A stretch of DNA of 64,000 bases from Flavobacterium hungaricum. GTDB lineage: Bacteria > Bacteroidota > Bacteroidia > Flavobacteriales > Flavobacteriaceae. Made by a program: the position numbers and the translations under genes. Positions 8,865 to 16,730 of the stretch are shown in pieces. Within the stretch, counting starts at the first letter, position 1. Each line of letters starts with the position of its first letter. Location: the NCBI RefSeq assembly GCF_015182285.1, contig NZ_PRDM01000001.1:1612001-1676000 (forward strand). The letters run 5' to 3'. The notes beneath the pieces were generated by a model, which did no database searches, was not told the DNA's origin, and saw nothing but the letters and a program-made list of their open reading frames with translations.

Positions 8865-9005
8865 GTTTCAAGTTTCAGGTTCAAGTTACACAGAAACTTA
8901 TTAAGTTTGAAAGGAGAAATCATATTCATTTTAAAATATGATTTCTCCTTTTATAATACTATTAGAAGTTTAGATTTCAATAACTTGAACCATGAAACCT
9001 GAAAC
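8865..9005. repeat. Short heptad-phased inverted repeat around a hairpin
   Basis: GTTTCAAGTTTCAGGTTCAAG at 8865-8885 (read in seven-base steps) and an inverse block, ACTTGAACCATGAAACCTG, at 8983-9001 bracket the perfect hairpin at 8910-8951. It is a small version of the arrays at 13177, 26264 and 37447. Confidence 0.6.
8910..8951 (-). terminator. Hairpin terminator after the 9025 helicase
   Basis: Perfect 16-bp arms, AAAGGAGAAATCATAT and its reverse complement, with a 10-nt loop. It lies between the end of the helicase at 9025 and the start of the one at 8848, both on the minus strand, so it separates their transcripts. Confidence 0.7.
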
Positions 9006-9024
9006 TTTTAAACTTGCAAAAATA

Positions 9025-10563
9025 TCAATCTGGCTCGTTCATGATTTTCTCACGATATTTTTTACCAATTAATAAAGTTAATCTTTGTTTGTAATCGTCT
9101 ACAAGCCACTCACGGTAGTTTTTACTGCATTGGCTCAAACATTTTGAGTAACGCTTAATTCTGTCCTCAATATCGTCTTCCAGCTCTCTGGCAAGCATTT
9201 TTGCTTCTTGCAGCGTTTCTGTGTTGTCAACACACATTCCGGCATGCTGATCCAGAGATTTGTCCAAAACTACTTTTGAACGAAGGTTTTGTTTGATAAT
9301 TAATTTATGTTCTTCGTCAACATCAAAAGAGACATCGGCTGTTTTACTGAATTTTGCACGCAATTCTGGCGGCATGCTGTATTTAAAGTACAATTCGATT
9401 TCGTGATCGTCGCGCAGATTTTCAAGATAAAATTCCGGCGATTTAAAAATATGCTGCCAGTTTACAGGATCGCTCCATAAACCAAAACGCGCGGCATTGT
9501 TTCCTAAATCGATAACTGTAAATTCATCTTTTCCAGGCAGTTTTCGAGAACCACGTCCGATCATCTGGAAATATAACGTCAACGATTTAGTCGCTCTGTT
9601 TAAGATAATGGTTTCTACAGTCGGCTCATCAAAACCAGTAGTTAAAATTCCGACAGAAGTCAAAATAGCATCTGGAGTTTTCTTAAACCATTGCAAAATA
9701 TCTTTTCTCTCTTCAGAACTGCTGGTATTGTCAAGGTGGCGAATTTCGTAACCTGCTTCTCTAAAAGTCTCGTACACATACAATGATGTGTGAATACCGT
9801 TATTAAAAATCAACGTTTTTTTACCCAGTGAACGTTCTGTATAAGCATGTAAAAGCTTTTCCTGCATCAAAGTATTGGTATACAAATCATCTGAAGATTT
9901 AACTGTATAATCTCCGTTGATACCTACTTTTAATGATGTCAAACCTACATCATAGCTGTAAGTTGTTGCTTTAGCCAAAAATCCTTTGTCAATCAATGAG
10001 CCAATCGTGTCTCCCACAATAAGTTCGTTATAACTTTGGTGCATTGGCAATTTTATATTAGAACTCAAAGGTGTTGCTGTTACTCCAAGAATAAAAGCAT
10101 TTTTGAATGAGTTTAATAATTTTCTAAATGAATTGTAATGCGCCTCGTCAATAATCACCAAACCAATATTGTCCAGATGCAGTTTTTCATCATTAATACG
10201 GTTTTTTAAAGTTTCAACCATCGCCACAAAACAAGAAAATTCGTTTTGATCCGGAAGCTCTTTTACTTTACTGTTGATTATTTTATTTGTTACACCAAAA
10301 CCAGTTAACATTTTTGATGTTTGTTTACAAAGTTCGATACGGTGTGTTAAAACCACCACTTTTTTGTCGTTGTTTGACAAATAGCGGCGAACGATTTCTG
10401 AAAAGATTACAGTTTTTCCTCCACCTGTAGGCAATTGGTACAGTAAGTGGTGTTTTGGAGGTGCATTGTCTAAACGGTCAAAAATGGCGTCAATGTCGCC
10501 TTTTTGGTATGCATAAAGTTCTTTTTTCTCTTCTCTTTGTATTTCTAATGTGTTTTGAGACAT
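9025..10563 (-). CDS. Superfamily 2 DEAD/DEAH-type helicase (SSL2/RadD-like)
   Basis: 512 residues. Motif I is QLPTGGGKTVIF (about 43-54), II is DEAH (IIDEAHYNSF), III-like is GVTATPLSSN, and VI is QMIGRGSRKLPGKDEF. The short spacing between motifs and the early Walker A resemble the stand-alone DNA helicases related to UvrB/SSL2 and RadD. It probably uses ATP to move on nucleic acid in DNA repair. The C-terminal third is helical and charged (AKMLARELEDDIEDRIKRYSK), with one cysteine pair (KCLSQCSKNYREW). No nuclease domain or methylase neighbour is present, so it is not an obvious restriction subunit. Confidence 0.85.
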   Translation of the reverse strand: MSQNTLEIQREEKKELYAYQKGDIDAIFDRLDNAPPKHHLLYQLPTGGGKTVIFSEIVRRYLSNNDKKVVVLTHRIELCKQTSKMLTGFGVTNKIINSKVKELPDQNEFSCFVAMVETLKNRINDEKLHLDNIGLVIIDEAHYNSFRKLLNSFKNAFILGVTATPLSSNIKLPMHQSYNELIVGDTIGSLIDKGFLAKATTYSYDVGLTSLKVGINGDYTVKSSDDLYTNTLMQEKLLHAYTERSLGKKTLIFNNGIHTSLYVYETFREAGYEIRHLDNTSSSEERKDILQWFKKTPDAILTSVGILTTGFDEPTVETIILNRATKSLTLYFQMIGRGSRKLPGKDEFTVIDLGNNAARFGLWSDPVNWQHIFKSPEFYLENLRDDHEIELYFKYSMPPELRAKFSKTADVSFDVDEEHKLIIKQNLRSKVVLDKSLDQHAGMCVDNTETLQEAKMLARELEDDIEDRIKRYSKCLSQCSKNYREWLVDDYKQRLTLLIGKKYREKIMNEPD

Positions 10564-10675
10564 TGTTTATTTTTGGATTTTTGCAAAAATACGTCGAAAA
10601 AACAGTTATTCATCTTATTTTAATCGAAAATAAATGTTTTTTTTAAACTAAGATTTTTTATGAGAAGTGTATTTT

Positions 10676-11206
10676 TTAGTCAATTTTATCGAAAATTGTC
10701 TCAAAATCGTACCTATTCTTCCATTTTTGCTGCATCGTTTCATTCAAAACTCCCTCAATTCTTAATTTAAAATCAGTTAAAATTCCATTTGAGATAACAA
10801 AATTTATGACTTGCTCAAAAGAATTAAAAATACTTTTGTAAAACAATTCCTGCTTAATGAAATTTTGAGAAGAATAAGTTTGAGCAATTTCGATATTGTA
10901 CAGCATAACATCTGCAATAATGTACGGATCAACTCCAAGCATCAAAAAATGTTTGATTATTTTTTGAGCAACAGACCGTCTCATTTTGGCTTTTGGACGC
11001 CATTTTGCATTGGGTTTCTTAATCGGAAAATATTCGTGCGAAATTTTCACTTTGGCTTCTTGCAGCAGTTTGTCTTCTTTCGGGTTAAAGACAAAGTCGT
11101 AATACGTTTTTACAGGAACAAATTTCTCGTACAATTCGATAAGCTGTTCTTCCAGCTGTTCTTTTGTCAATTGTCCCAAATATTTTTTTAGATCTCTTTT
11201 GCTCAT
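10676..11206 (-). CDS. DUF6155 family protein
   Basis: 176 residues, cytoplasmic, strongly helical and basic. The N-terminus MSKRDLKKYLGQLTKEQLEEQLIELY followed by YYDFVFNPKEDKLL is how I recall the DUF6155 family, which is widespread in Bacteroidota and Firmicutes and has no known function. A conserved-looking basic stretch (KPNAKWRPKAKMRRSVAQKI, residues about 64-83) could bind nucleic acid, which is inference only. It follows no clear operon: the helicase at 9025 lies about 110 bp downstream on the same strand. Confidence 0.75.
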   Translation of the reverse strand: MSKRDLKKYLGQLTKEQLEEQLIELYEKFVPVKTYYDFVFNPKEDKLLQEAKVKISHEYFPIKKPNAKWRPKAKMRRSVAQKIIKHFLMLGVDPYIIADVMLYNIEIAQTYSSQNFIKQELFYKSIFNSFEQVINFVISNGILTDFKLRIEGVLNETMQQKWKNRYDFETIFDKID

Positions 11207-11269
11207 ACATTAAAGGTAAAATTCCATTTTCTAAATTCCAAATTAGATATTTAAAGTCCAATAATTTGA

Positions 11270-11370
11270 AGTTTGTCAGGCTGAGCGGAGTCGAAGCCCA
11301 CACAATCTAAAGCGTCAATCTTCGCAGAATTACTTTCCACTAGCTTCGACTCCGCTTAGTCTGACAAACT
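11270..11370. repeat. Inverted-repeat element with 29-bp arms
   Basis: The left arm (11270-11298, AGTTTGTCAGGCTGAGCGGA...) is matched by the right arm (11342-11370, ...TCCGCTTAGTCTGACAAACT) with a few mismatches, around about 43 bp of unique DNA. TGTCAGGCTGAGCGGAGTCG is a recurring intergenic motif in Bacteroidota genomes. A decayed block, TGTCATTTTCGAAGGAGAAATC at about 11451, resembles another such repeat. The gap 11207-11635 holds nothing else but a promoter at 11601. Confidence 0.8.
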
Positions 11371-11600
11371 ATACTTTACTTTATGTGATTCTTTGCGTTG
11401 TTGAACCTTTCAGCTTTACGATTCCTGTTTCATTTCAATTTTCGCGATCTTGTCATTTTCGAAGGAGAAATCGCAGCAAGCAGCTCCGTAAAGATTAATT
11501 GACAGTATAGTGATTAAAACATCAAATTTGATATACTATTTCAAATTAAAAAAGCATTTTAATTTTCATTTTTTAAATCTCGAAATCAATCCAGAATCCT

Positions 11601-11608
11601 TAATTTTG
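11601..11608 (+). promoter_or_regulatory. -7 box of the DUF3817-mscS operon
   Basis: TAATTTTG matches TAnnTTTG, 27 nt before the ATG at 11636. Confidence 0.45.
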
Positions 11609-11635
11609 CCGGCATAAACTTAAAAAAATACATAC

Positions 11636-11920
11636 ATGCTCAAGATTTTCAAAGTTACTGCAATTTTAGAAGGAATCTCTTATTTAGTTTTGTTTGCTAA
11701 TATGCTGTTAATCAAAAATAACAATCCAGAACTTTATCATACACTATTACGTCCGCTTGGAATGACACATGGAGTTTTGTTTATCGGATACATCATTTTG
11801 GCTTTCTTATTAAAGAAAACAATGAATTGGGATTTAAAAACTTTTGCAATCATTTTAATTGCCTCTTTAATACCTTTTGGAACTTTTTATATAGAGAAAA
11901 AATATCTGGAGAATGCATAA
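11636..11920 (+). CDS. DUF3817 family integral membrane protein
   Basis: 94 residues with three membrane segments (about 10-27, 43-62 and 68-84). The motifs LEGISYLVLF, LRPLGMTHGVLF and a charged C-terminus (YIEKKYLENA) are characteristic of DUF3817 (YdzA-like). Function is unknown. The gene overlaps the start of the MscS-like channel by 8 bp (11913-11920), so the two are translated from one message. This suggests a membrane partner or simply shared regulation. Confidence 0.85.
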   Translation: MLKIFKVTAILEGISYLVLFANMLLIKNNNPELYHTLLRPLGMTHGVLFIGYIILAFLLKKTMNWDLKTFAIILIASLIPFGTFYIEKKYLENA

Positions 11921-13169
11921 ATTTTTGGATAAAATCTTTAATTTTTTATATCCGATTTTTAGAGAATGGGGAATGAGCCGCAATTTTGCGTCTTATATCA
12001 GTCTGATCTTTAATATCATTATTTTAATCGCTTTAGCGTACATTATTTATTATGCTGCCAAATTTGTTCTGGTCACGATTACTGCAATTTTTGCACAGAA
12101 GACCAAAACAAAATTTGACGATTATTTAATCCAGAATAAAACCACGCGTTATACGGCGTATTTAATTCCGTTTTTCTTTATTTATAAAGCCGTTCCTGTT
12201 ATTCTGGATAAATACGAATATTGGGAATTGATTTTCGGGAAAATAGTTGGCGTTTACATTGTACTGCTTGGTTTATGGATCGTTCGAACGGTTTTTAACT
12301 CGTTACGAGATTATTTAAAACAAAAACCAGAATACAGCGACAAACCAATTGACAGTTTTGTACAGGTCATCATGATTGTGCTCTGGATTTTGGGAGTTGC
12401 CTTGATTATTTCGACTTTATTCGGAATCAAAAAAGGTGAATTATTAGCCATTTTAGGAACACTTTCGGCAATTATTATCTTGATTTTCAGAGATACTATT
12501 CTCGGTTTTGTGTCAAGCGTTCAGGTCGCGATTAACGATATGGTTCGTATTGGCGACTGGATTACGATGGATAAATTTGGTGCAGACGGTGATGTTATCG
12601 AGATCAATCTGACCACTGTAAAAGTGCGAAATTTTGATAATACGATTACCACGATTCCGACTTACGCTTTAAGTTCAGATTCGTTTCAGAACTGGCGCGG
12701 CATGCAGAAATCTGACGGAAGAAGGATCAAAAGACATGTTTTAATCAAAAGCAGCAGCATTCGTTTTCTTAATGAGCACGATTTAAATCACATGAAAAAA
12801 GTACAGCTCATTACTTCGTATATTGATACCAGACAAGCTGAAATTGAAAAGTATAATGATTTACGTGGTATTGATAAATCATTGGCTATAAACGGTAGAA
12901 ACATGACAAATTTGGGATTGTTCCGAAAATACATCATGCAGTATCTGCAGGATCATCCCGGCCTCAATAAAGACATGCATATCATGTGCAGACAATTACA
13001 GTCTACAGCGCATGGAGTTCCGTTAGAAATTTATGTTTTTTCGAGCGACAAACGATGGGCAAATTACGAATATATCATGGCCGATATTTTTGATCATGTT
13101 ATGGCGTCTGTCATTTATTTTGATCTTGAAATATTTGAACTGCCTTCTCAGATCGGGCGATTTGATTAG
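11913..13169 (+). CDS. MscS-family mechanosensitive ion channel (YbdG-like)
   Basis: 418 residues. Four to five hydrophobic segments occupy residues about 25-190. The pore-lining helix (GELLAILGTLSAIIILIFRD, about 170-190) is followed by the MscS beta domain (VRIGDWITMDKFGADGDVIEINLTTVKVRNFDNTITTIP, about 210-250 in all). The C-terminal alpha/beta part has the RRIKRHVLIK and LRGIDKSLAINGRNMTNLGL segments seen in the YbdG/MscM-type group. Such channels open under membrane tension and release solutes on osmotic downshock in the inner membrane. It overlaps the DUF3817 gene by 8 bp. Confidence 0.88.
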   Translation: MHKFLDKIFNFLYPIFREWGMSRNFASYISLIFNIIILIALAYIIYYAAKFVLVTITAIFAQKTKTKFDDYLIQNKTTRYTAYLIPFFFIYKAVPVILDKYEYWELIFGKIVGVYIVLLGLWIVRTVFNSLRDYLKQKPEYSDKPIDSFVQVIMIVLWILGVALIISTLFGIKKGELLAILGTLSAIIILIFRDTILGFVSSVQVAINDMVRIGDWITMDKFGADGDVIEINLTTVKVRNFDNTITTIPTYALSSDSFQNWRGMQKSDGRRIKRHVLIKSSSIRFLNEHDLNHMKKVQLITSYIDTRQAEIEKYNDLRGIDKSLAINGRNMTNLGLFRKYIMQYLQDHPGLNKDMHIMCRQLQSTAHGVPLEIYVFSSDKRWANYEYIMADIFDHVMASVIYFDLEIFELPSQIGRFD

Positions 13170-13176
13170 TTTTTTA

Positions 13177-13424
13177 GTTTCGGGTTTCAGGTTTCAGGTT
13201 TCAAGTTTCAGGTTCTTAACCGCTAAAAACACTAGCTTACAAAAAGTTCGCAAAGCTTTATCAATATAGCTTTGCGAACTTTATTTTTATAAAAACGCGC
13301 TTAAATAAACCTTGCGGACTTTGCGGTTAAAAAAACAAGCAAAGAACCAACCTGAAACCTGAAACCTGAAAGCTGAAACATGAAACTTGAAACCTGAAAC
13401 TTGAAACCTGAAACCTGAAACAAA
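13177..13424. repeat. Heptad inverted array enclosing a TIR element
   Basis: 13177-13214 is a run of seven-base units, GTTTCAG/GTTTCAA. 13347-13421 is an array of about ten inverse units, CCTGAAA with variants (GCTGAAA, CATGAAA, CTTGAAA). Between them lies a 114-bp element (13217-13330) that starts TTAACCGCTAAAAAC and ends CTTTGCGGTTAA, with an inner hairpin AAGTTCGCAAAGCTTTAT/GCTTTGCGAACTT. The block sits exactly between the convergent stops at 13169 and 13425 and could act as a bidirectional terminator. Confidence 0.85.
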
Positions 13425-13835
13425 TCATTTAACTTCATCAAATACAAAAGCAGGATCTTTGTACGAAAGCGTTCCGTTGATAAAACACGGCATGTTCATG
13501 TAGGTACCGATAACCCCTGTTCCTTGAATAAGCTTGTTTTCTTTTTTAAGAAGAGCCAGCGGTACTCTCTTCCATTGTCCGCCATTTGAGATGTAATGAT
13601 AATCACCTTTTAGCGTATCACCTTTTACAGTGCCGCGAACATCTCCAGAATCTTTACCAAATTTGGGATAAATTATTTCGTAACGGCCAAAAAAGCGTTT
13701 TTCGCTCATTTTTAAAGCCAGAATCGCAGTATCGTTTCCGTTTACAGACTTATAATAAACATCTTTATAGACATCTTCTTTTTTAGTACAAGAAACTATT
13801 AAAATCAATAAGAGGGAAATAGCGATAGCTTTCAT
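13425..13835 (-). CDS. Small lipoprotein, function unknown
   Basis: 136 residues. The N-terminus MKAIAISLLLILIVSCTKKED has a lipobox (IVSC) with Cys16 as the lipid-modified residue, so it is probably an outer- or inner-membrane lipoprotein. The mature part is beta-rich with regularly spaced turns (GNDTAILALKMSEKRFFGRY, GTVKGDTLKGDYHY), like many Bacteroidota lipocalin-like lipoproteins. No catalytic residues are apparent. It is a single gene that ends in the heptad array shared with mscS. Confidence 0.75.
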   Translation of the reverse strand: MKAIAISLLLILIVSCTKKEDVYKDVYYKSVNGNDTAILALKMSEKRFFGRYEIIYPKFGKDSGDVRGTVKGDTLKGDYHYISNGGQWKRVPLALLKKENKLIQGTGVIGTYMNMPCFINGTLSYKDPAFVFDEVK

Positions 13836-14009
13836 TTAATTTTTTATTTTTTGAGGTCTAAATCGTACAAAATTTAAGCGTAAAAAAGCTTGAATTTATT
13901 ATAGGACTTATATGGATTGATTTAACAAAATGGTTTATAATTATTTTACAATTTAAACAAAAATAAACTTTTAGTATTTTATTTTTCACTAAATTTAAAT
14001 AAAAACCAC

Positions 14010-14417
14010 ATGAAAGATAGAGATACTTTTTTAAAAGAATTCAGAGGCGAAACTTTAGGAACTGTAAGTACTCAATCTTCTCCAGATGAGATCTTTCAAA
14101 ACCAAACGATCCGGCCTATTTTAAAACTTCAGAACGATTTGTTCCTAGCAGTTTTTATGAATTACATCAACAAAAACAAACGAGATTTTTATTCGTATTC
14201 TACAGAAAAGAAACTCCAGGCTATTGAAAACTCCATTCAAAAAGATATAAAATTCAGAAACTCCTTAAAAGGAATTGTAATGGCTTTGTTTACTATTGAC
14301 GAATACGATACGTATATTCAGAACTCCTCCAATTTAAACAAGCGCATGATGAATTTGGTTATTGAGCGATTGAAAAATCAGGTGCAGTTGTTTGAAGTAG
14401 CATCTGATTTGAAATAA
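14010..14417 (+). CDS. Conserved helical protein, function unknown
   Basis: 135 residues, soluble, helical. The segment ETLGTVSTQSSPDEIFQNQT (residues about 14-33) precedes two amphipathic helices (LKLQNDLFLAVFMNYINKNKR and the C-terminal NLVIERLKNQVQLFEVASDL). I recall similar flavobacterial proteins carrying a 'glyoxalase' label, but no VOC fold metal ligands or beta-alpha pattern are visible, so I do not adopt that name. The following ankyrin lipoprotein starts 19 bp after its stop, suggesting co-transcription. Confidence 0.7.
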   Translation: MKDRDTFLKEFRGETLGTVSTQSSPDEIFQNQTIRPILKLQNDLFLAVFMNYINKNKRDFYSYSTEKKLQAIENSIQKDIKFRNSLKGIVMALFTIDEYDTYIQNSSNLNKRMMNLVIERLKNQVQLFEVASDLK

Positions 14418-14436
14418 TTTTATATTGAAAACACTA

Positions 14437-15003
14437 ATGAAAATTATTTGTTTTTTCATTTTTATTTTTCTAAGTTCTTGCAGTATACGCGATAAGGAAA
14501 AATGGGATGATGAAAAAGAATATTGGTCGCCGCTTATGCATGCCGTTTACAATAATGACAGCGAAGAATTGATTGAATTAATTAATCGGAATGCAGATGT
14601 GAATTTTATTGCAAAAGGCGAAAATACTGGTTGGGAATTAACGGTATTAGATGTTGCTTTGTTTATGAATAACAATTTAGCTGCAGAAAAAATTTTGTCG
14701 ACAGGCAAAGTGAAAAATATTAATGATTATATGATTCGAGCAGCAAGTGAAGACAATGAAAAAACGATTCAATTGCTAATTGATCACGGAGCAGATCCAA
14801 ATGCATCTTTAGAGAATGGTTATACAGCCTTAATGAGTGCTTCTAGTTTTGGATCAATTGAAGTTTTAAATTGTCTTTTGAAAAACAAAGCAAATCCGAA
14901 TTTAAAGAGAAGAATTGATCAAATGACTGCTTTAGAATTGGCAGAAACGAATGGAGATGCAGCAAAAGTAAAATTGCTTCTAAAGTATGGAGCAGTAAAA
15001 TAA
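14437..15003 (+). CDS. Ankyrin-repeat lipoprotein
   Basis: 188 residues from the ATG at 14437; an in-frame TTG at 14425 would only add four residues before the signal sequence. MKIICFFIFIFLSSCSIRDK has a lipobox (LSSC). After it come about four ankyrin repeats, the clearest being DNEKTIQLLIDHGADPNASL, ENGYTALMSASSFGSIEVLN and a final DAAKVKLLLKYGAVK. Ankyrin repeats bind proteins, and lipid-anchored periplasmic versions occur as inhibitors or immunity-type partners, which is only a possibility here. It lies 8 bp upstream of the Crp/Fnr regulator at 15012, so the two are probably co-transcribed. Confidence 0.85.
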   Translation: MKIICFFIFIFLSSCSIRDKEKWDDEKEYWSPLMHAVYNNDSEELIELINRNADVNFIAKGENTGWELTVLDVALFMNNNLAAEKILSTGKVKNINDYMIRAASEDNEKTIQLLIDHGADPNASLENGYTALMSASSFGSIEVLNCLLKNKANPNLKRRIDQMTALELAETNGDAAKVKLLLKYGAVK

Positions 15004-15011
15004 TAGTTGAA

Positions 15012-15584
15012 ATGTTTGATAAATTTCGAAATAATTTTCCTTTAACAGATGAAAAATGGAACGAATACATTGGTTGTTTTAATCGAATTGAAGTTCCTGC
15101 CAAAACAACTCTTTTAGAAGAAGGAGAAATTTCAAAAAAGCTTTTTGTTATCGAAAAAGGCTGTATTCGTGTTTGGTTTAATCACAATGGAAAAGATTTG
15201 ACTTCCCAGTTTTTTTTCGAAAATCAAAGCGTTTCTTCTATCGAAAGTTTTATAAAAAAATTTCCGAGTCCGGTTTTTATAGAAACAATCGAACCTTCTA
15301 TTTTATGGTGGATTCACAAAGAAGATGTAGATACTATACTCGAAGAAGTAAAGGAAATACCAGAATTAAGAGATCGATTGATCGATATGCTTTTCCAAAG
15401 GACATTTGATTATATGAAACATTTTTTCTCTTTTATAAAAGACACACCTGCCCAGCGTTACCAAAGCTTGATTGAAGAAAAGCCTCAAATTGTTCAGAGA
15501 GTGCCGCAGCATTATATCGCTTCTTATCTTGGTGTAACCACCGTTCATTTAAGCCGTATTAAAAGCAAATTATTACAGAAATAA
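15012..15584 (+). CDS. Crp/Fnr-family transcriptional regulator
   Basis: 190 residues. Residues about 20-115 form a cNMP-like beta-roll (KLFVIEKGCIRVWF, SIESFIKKFPSPVFIETIEPS). A long dimer helix follows, then a winged HTH (QRVPQHYIASYLGVTTVHLSRIKSKLLQK, about 160-190). The phosphate-binding cassette of cAMP-binding Crp is not conserved, as usual for these short Bacteroidota members, whose effectors are mostly unknown. A palindrome (ATAACAAATGTTAT, 15636-15649) upstream of the next gene is a candidate binding site. A paralogue lies at 34311. Confidence 0.88.
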   Translation: MFDKFRNNFPLTDEKWNEYIGCFNRIEVPAKTTLLEEGEISKKLFVIEKGCIRVWFNHNGKDLTSQFFFENQSVSSIESFIKKFPSPVFIETIEPSILWWIHKEDVDTILEEVKEIPELRDRLIDMLFQRTFDYMKHFFSFIKDTPAQRYQSLIEEKPQIVQRVPQHYIASYLGVTTVHLSRIKSKLLQK

Positions 15585-15635
15585 ATACTTATAAACTTTA
15601 GTATAAGTCGTAAAAAATCTCGTTTATTTCATTTA

Positions 15636-15649
15636 ATAACAAATGTTAT
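15636..15649. promoter_or_regulatory. Palindromic operator candidate, Crp/Fnr type
   Basis: ATAACAAATGTTAT is a perfect 6-2-6 palindrome ending 22 nt upstream of the -7 box at 15672. The same geometry is seen with the TTTGCCATTTGGCAAA sites near the second Crp/Fnr gene (34287 and 34914). Confidence 0.5.
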
Positions 15650-15671
15650 CGCCTGCCCATAAACGCGTCTT

Positions 15672-15679
15672 TAATTTTG
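15672..15679 (+). promoter_or_regulatory. -7 box of the quinone oxidoreductase gene
   Basis: TAATTTTG fits TAnnTTTG and is 20 nt before the ATG at 15700. No TTG lies at -33, which would fit an activator-dependent promoter using the palindrome at 15636. Confidence 0.5.
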
Positions 15680-15699
15680 CTTCATAAAATTTAATAATT

Positions 15700-16671
15700 A
15701 TGAAAGCAGCAGTAGTTTATAAAAAAGGCGAATTGCCAAAATATGCAGATTTTGCAGCACCAAGCGTATCCAACGAGAACGAAGTTTTAATTTCTGTAAA
15801 AGCCGTGGCAATTACCAACCTGGACAAAGGAATTGCCAGCGGAGCACATTATTCTTCAGAAAATGACAATCAAAACGGAACAATAATTGGCAGTGACGCT
15901 GTTGGAGTTTTAGAAAACGGAATCAGAGTTTATGCGCGCGGTATTTCTGGAACCATTGCAGAAAAAGCTTTGGTCGAGAAAAACAGAATGGTGTTATTGC
16001 CAGAGGGAATTGATGATGCCGTCGCCGCGACAATGCCCAATGCAGTTGCCGGATCTGCAATGGCACTTCGTTTTAGAGCCGGTATAAAAGAGGGAGAAAC
16101 TGTTTTGATAAATGGAGCAACTGGTTTTACGGGTCAGATGGCGATTCAGATTGCTAAACATTACGGAGCCAAAAGAATAATTGTCACAGGAAGAAACGAA
16201 AAAACGCTTCAAAGCCTTTTAGAATTGGGCGCTGATGAAATTGTTCCTTTAAAACAAAGTGATGAAGATTTTATTTTGCAGCTGAAAGAAATCCATAAAA
16301 ATACCCCAATCGATATTGTTTTAGATTATTTGTGGGGACATTCGGCCGAGCTTATTCTTTCTGTTTTAAAGGGAAATGGAAATTTTACTCCTAAAACCCG
16401 ATACGTTTCTGTAGGTTCTATGTCGGGAGATACCATCCAATTGTCAGCACAAATTTTGAGAAGTGTTGATCTTCAATTGTCGGGATCAGGTTTAGGCAGC
16501 TGGACAAAAGAAGAAGTAAAATTATTATTTTCAGAAATACTGCCCGAAATGTTTCTTTTGGCTTCTCAAAACAGATTAAAAATAAATATTGAGAAAGTGA
16601 ATTTGCCGGATATTGAAAAAATTTGGAACGCCGAAGTTTCGGATGGGAAAAGACTGGTTGTAATGATATAA
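15700..16671 (+). CDS. Zinc-independent quinone oxidoreductase (MDR superfamily)
   Basis: 323 residues. The N-terminal GroES-like half (residues 1-120) is followed by a Rossmann domain with INGATGFTGQMAIQIAKHYGA (about 135-155) and VTGRNEKTLQSLLELGADEI for NADP(H). The catalytic-zinc cysteine and histidine ligands of alcohol dehydrogenases are absent, so an NADPH:quinone or enone reductase is most likely. It lies downstream of a Crp/Fnr regulator with its own promoter and a palindromic site between them. A role in redox or electrophile stress is inferred from this pairing. The substrate is not known. Confidence 0.82.
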   Translation: MKAAVVYKKGELPKYADFAAPSVSNENEVLISVKAVAITNLDKGIASGAHYSSENDNQNGTIIGSDAVGVLENGIRVYARGISGTIAEKALVEKNRMVLLPEGIDDAVAATMPNAVAGSAMALRFRAGIKEGETVLINGATGFTGQMAIQIAKHYGAKRIIVTGRNEKTLQSLLELGADEIVPLKQSDEDFILQLKEIHKNTPIDIVLDYLWGHSAELILSVLKGNGNFTPKTRYVSVGSMSGDTIQLSAQILRSVDLQLSGSGLGSWTKEEVKLLFSEILPEMFLLASQNRLKINIEKVNLPDIEKIWNAEVSDGKRLVVMI

Positions 16672-16675
16672 AAAA

Positions 16676-16712
16676 AAAGAAGGTTTGATTTTTTAAGTCA
16701 AACCTTCTTTTT
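16676..16712. terminator. Bidirectional terminator between convergent genes
   Basis: AAGAAGGTTTGA and its exact reverse complement TCAAACCTTCTT flank a TTTTTTAAG loop, with an A-run before and a T-run after. It can serve both the gene ending at 16671 and the one ending at 16731. Confidence 0.85.
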
Positions 16713-16730
16713 TATTTAAAAATCCAGAAA

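Noticed and set aside
8849..8929. 27-residue N-terminal extension of the DEAD-box helicase
   Set aside because: Encoded by a terminator hairpin and a heptad repeat; the family start is at 8848.
9025..10563. Restriction or defence helicase
   Set aside because: SF2 motifs only, with no nuclease domain, methylase or defence neighbours.
14010..14417. Glyoxalase name for this gene
   Set aside because: Remembered from other annotations, but no VOC fold features are visible.
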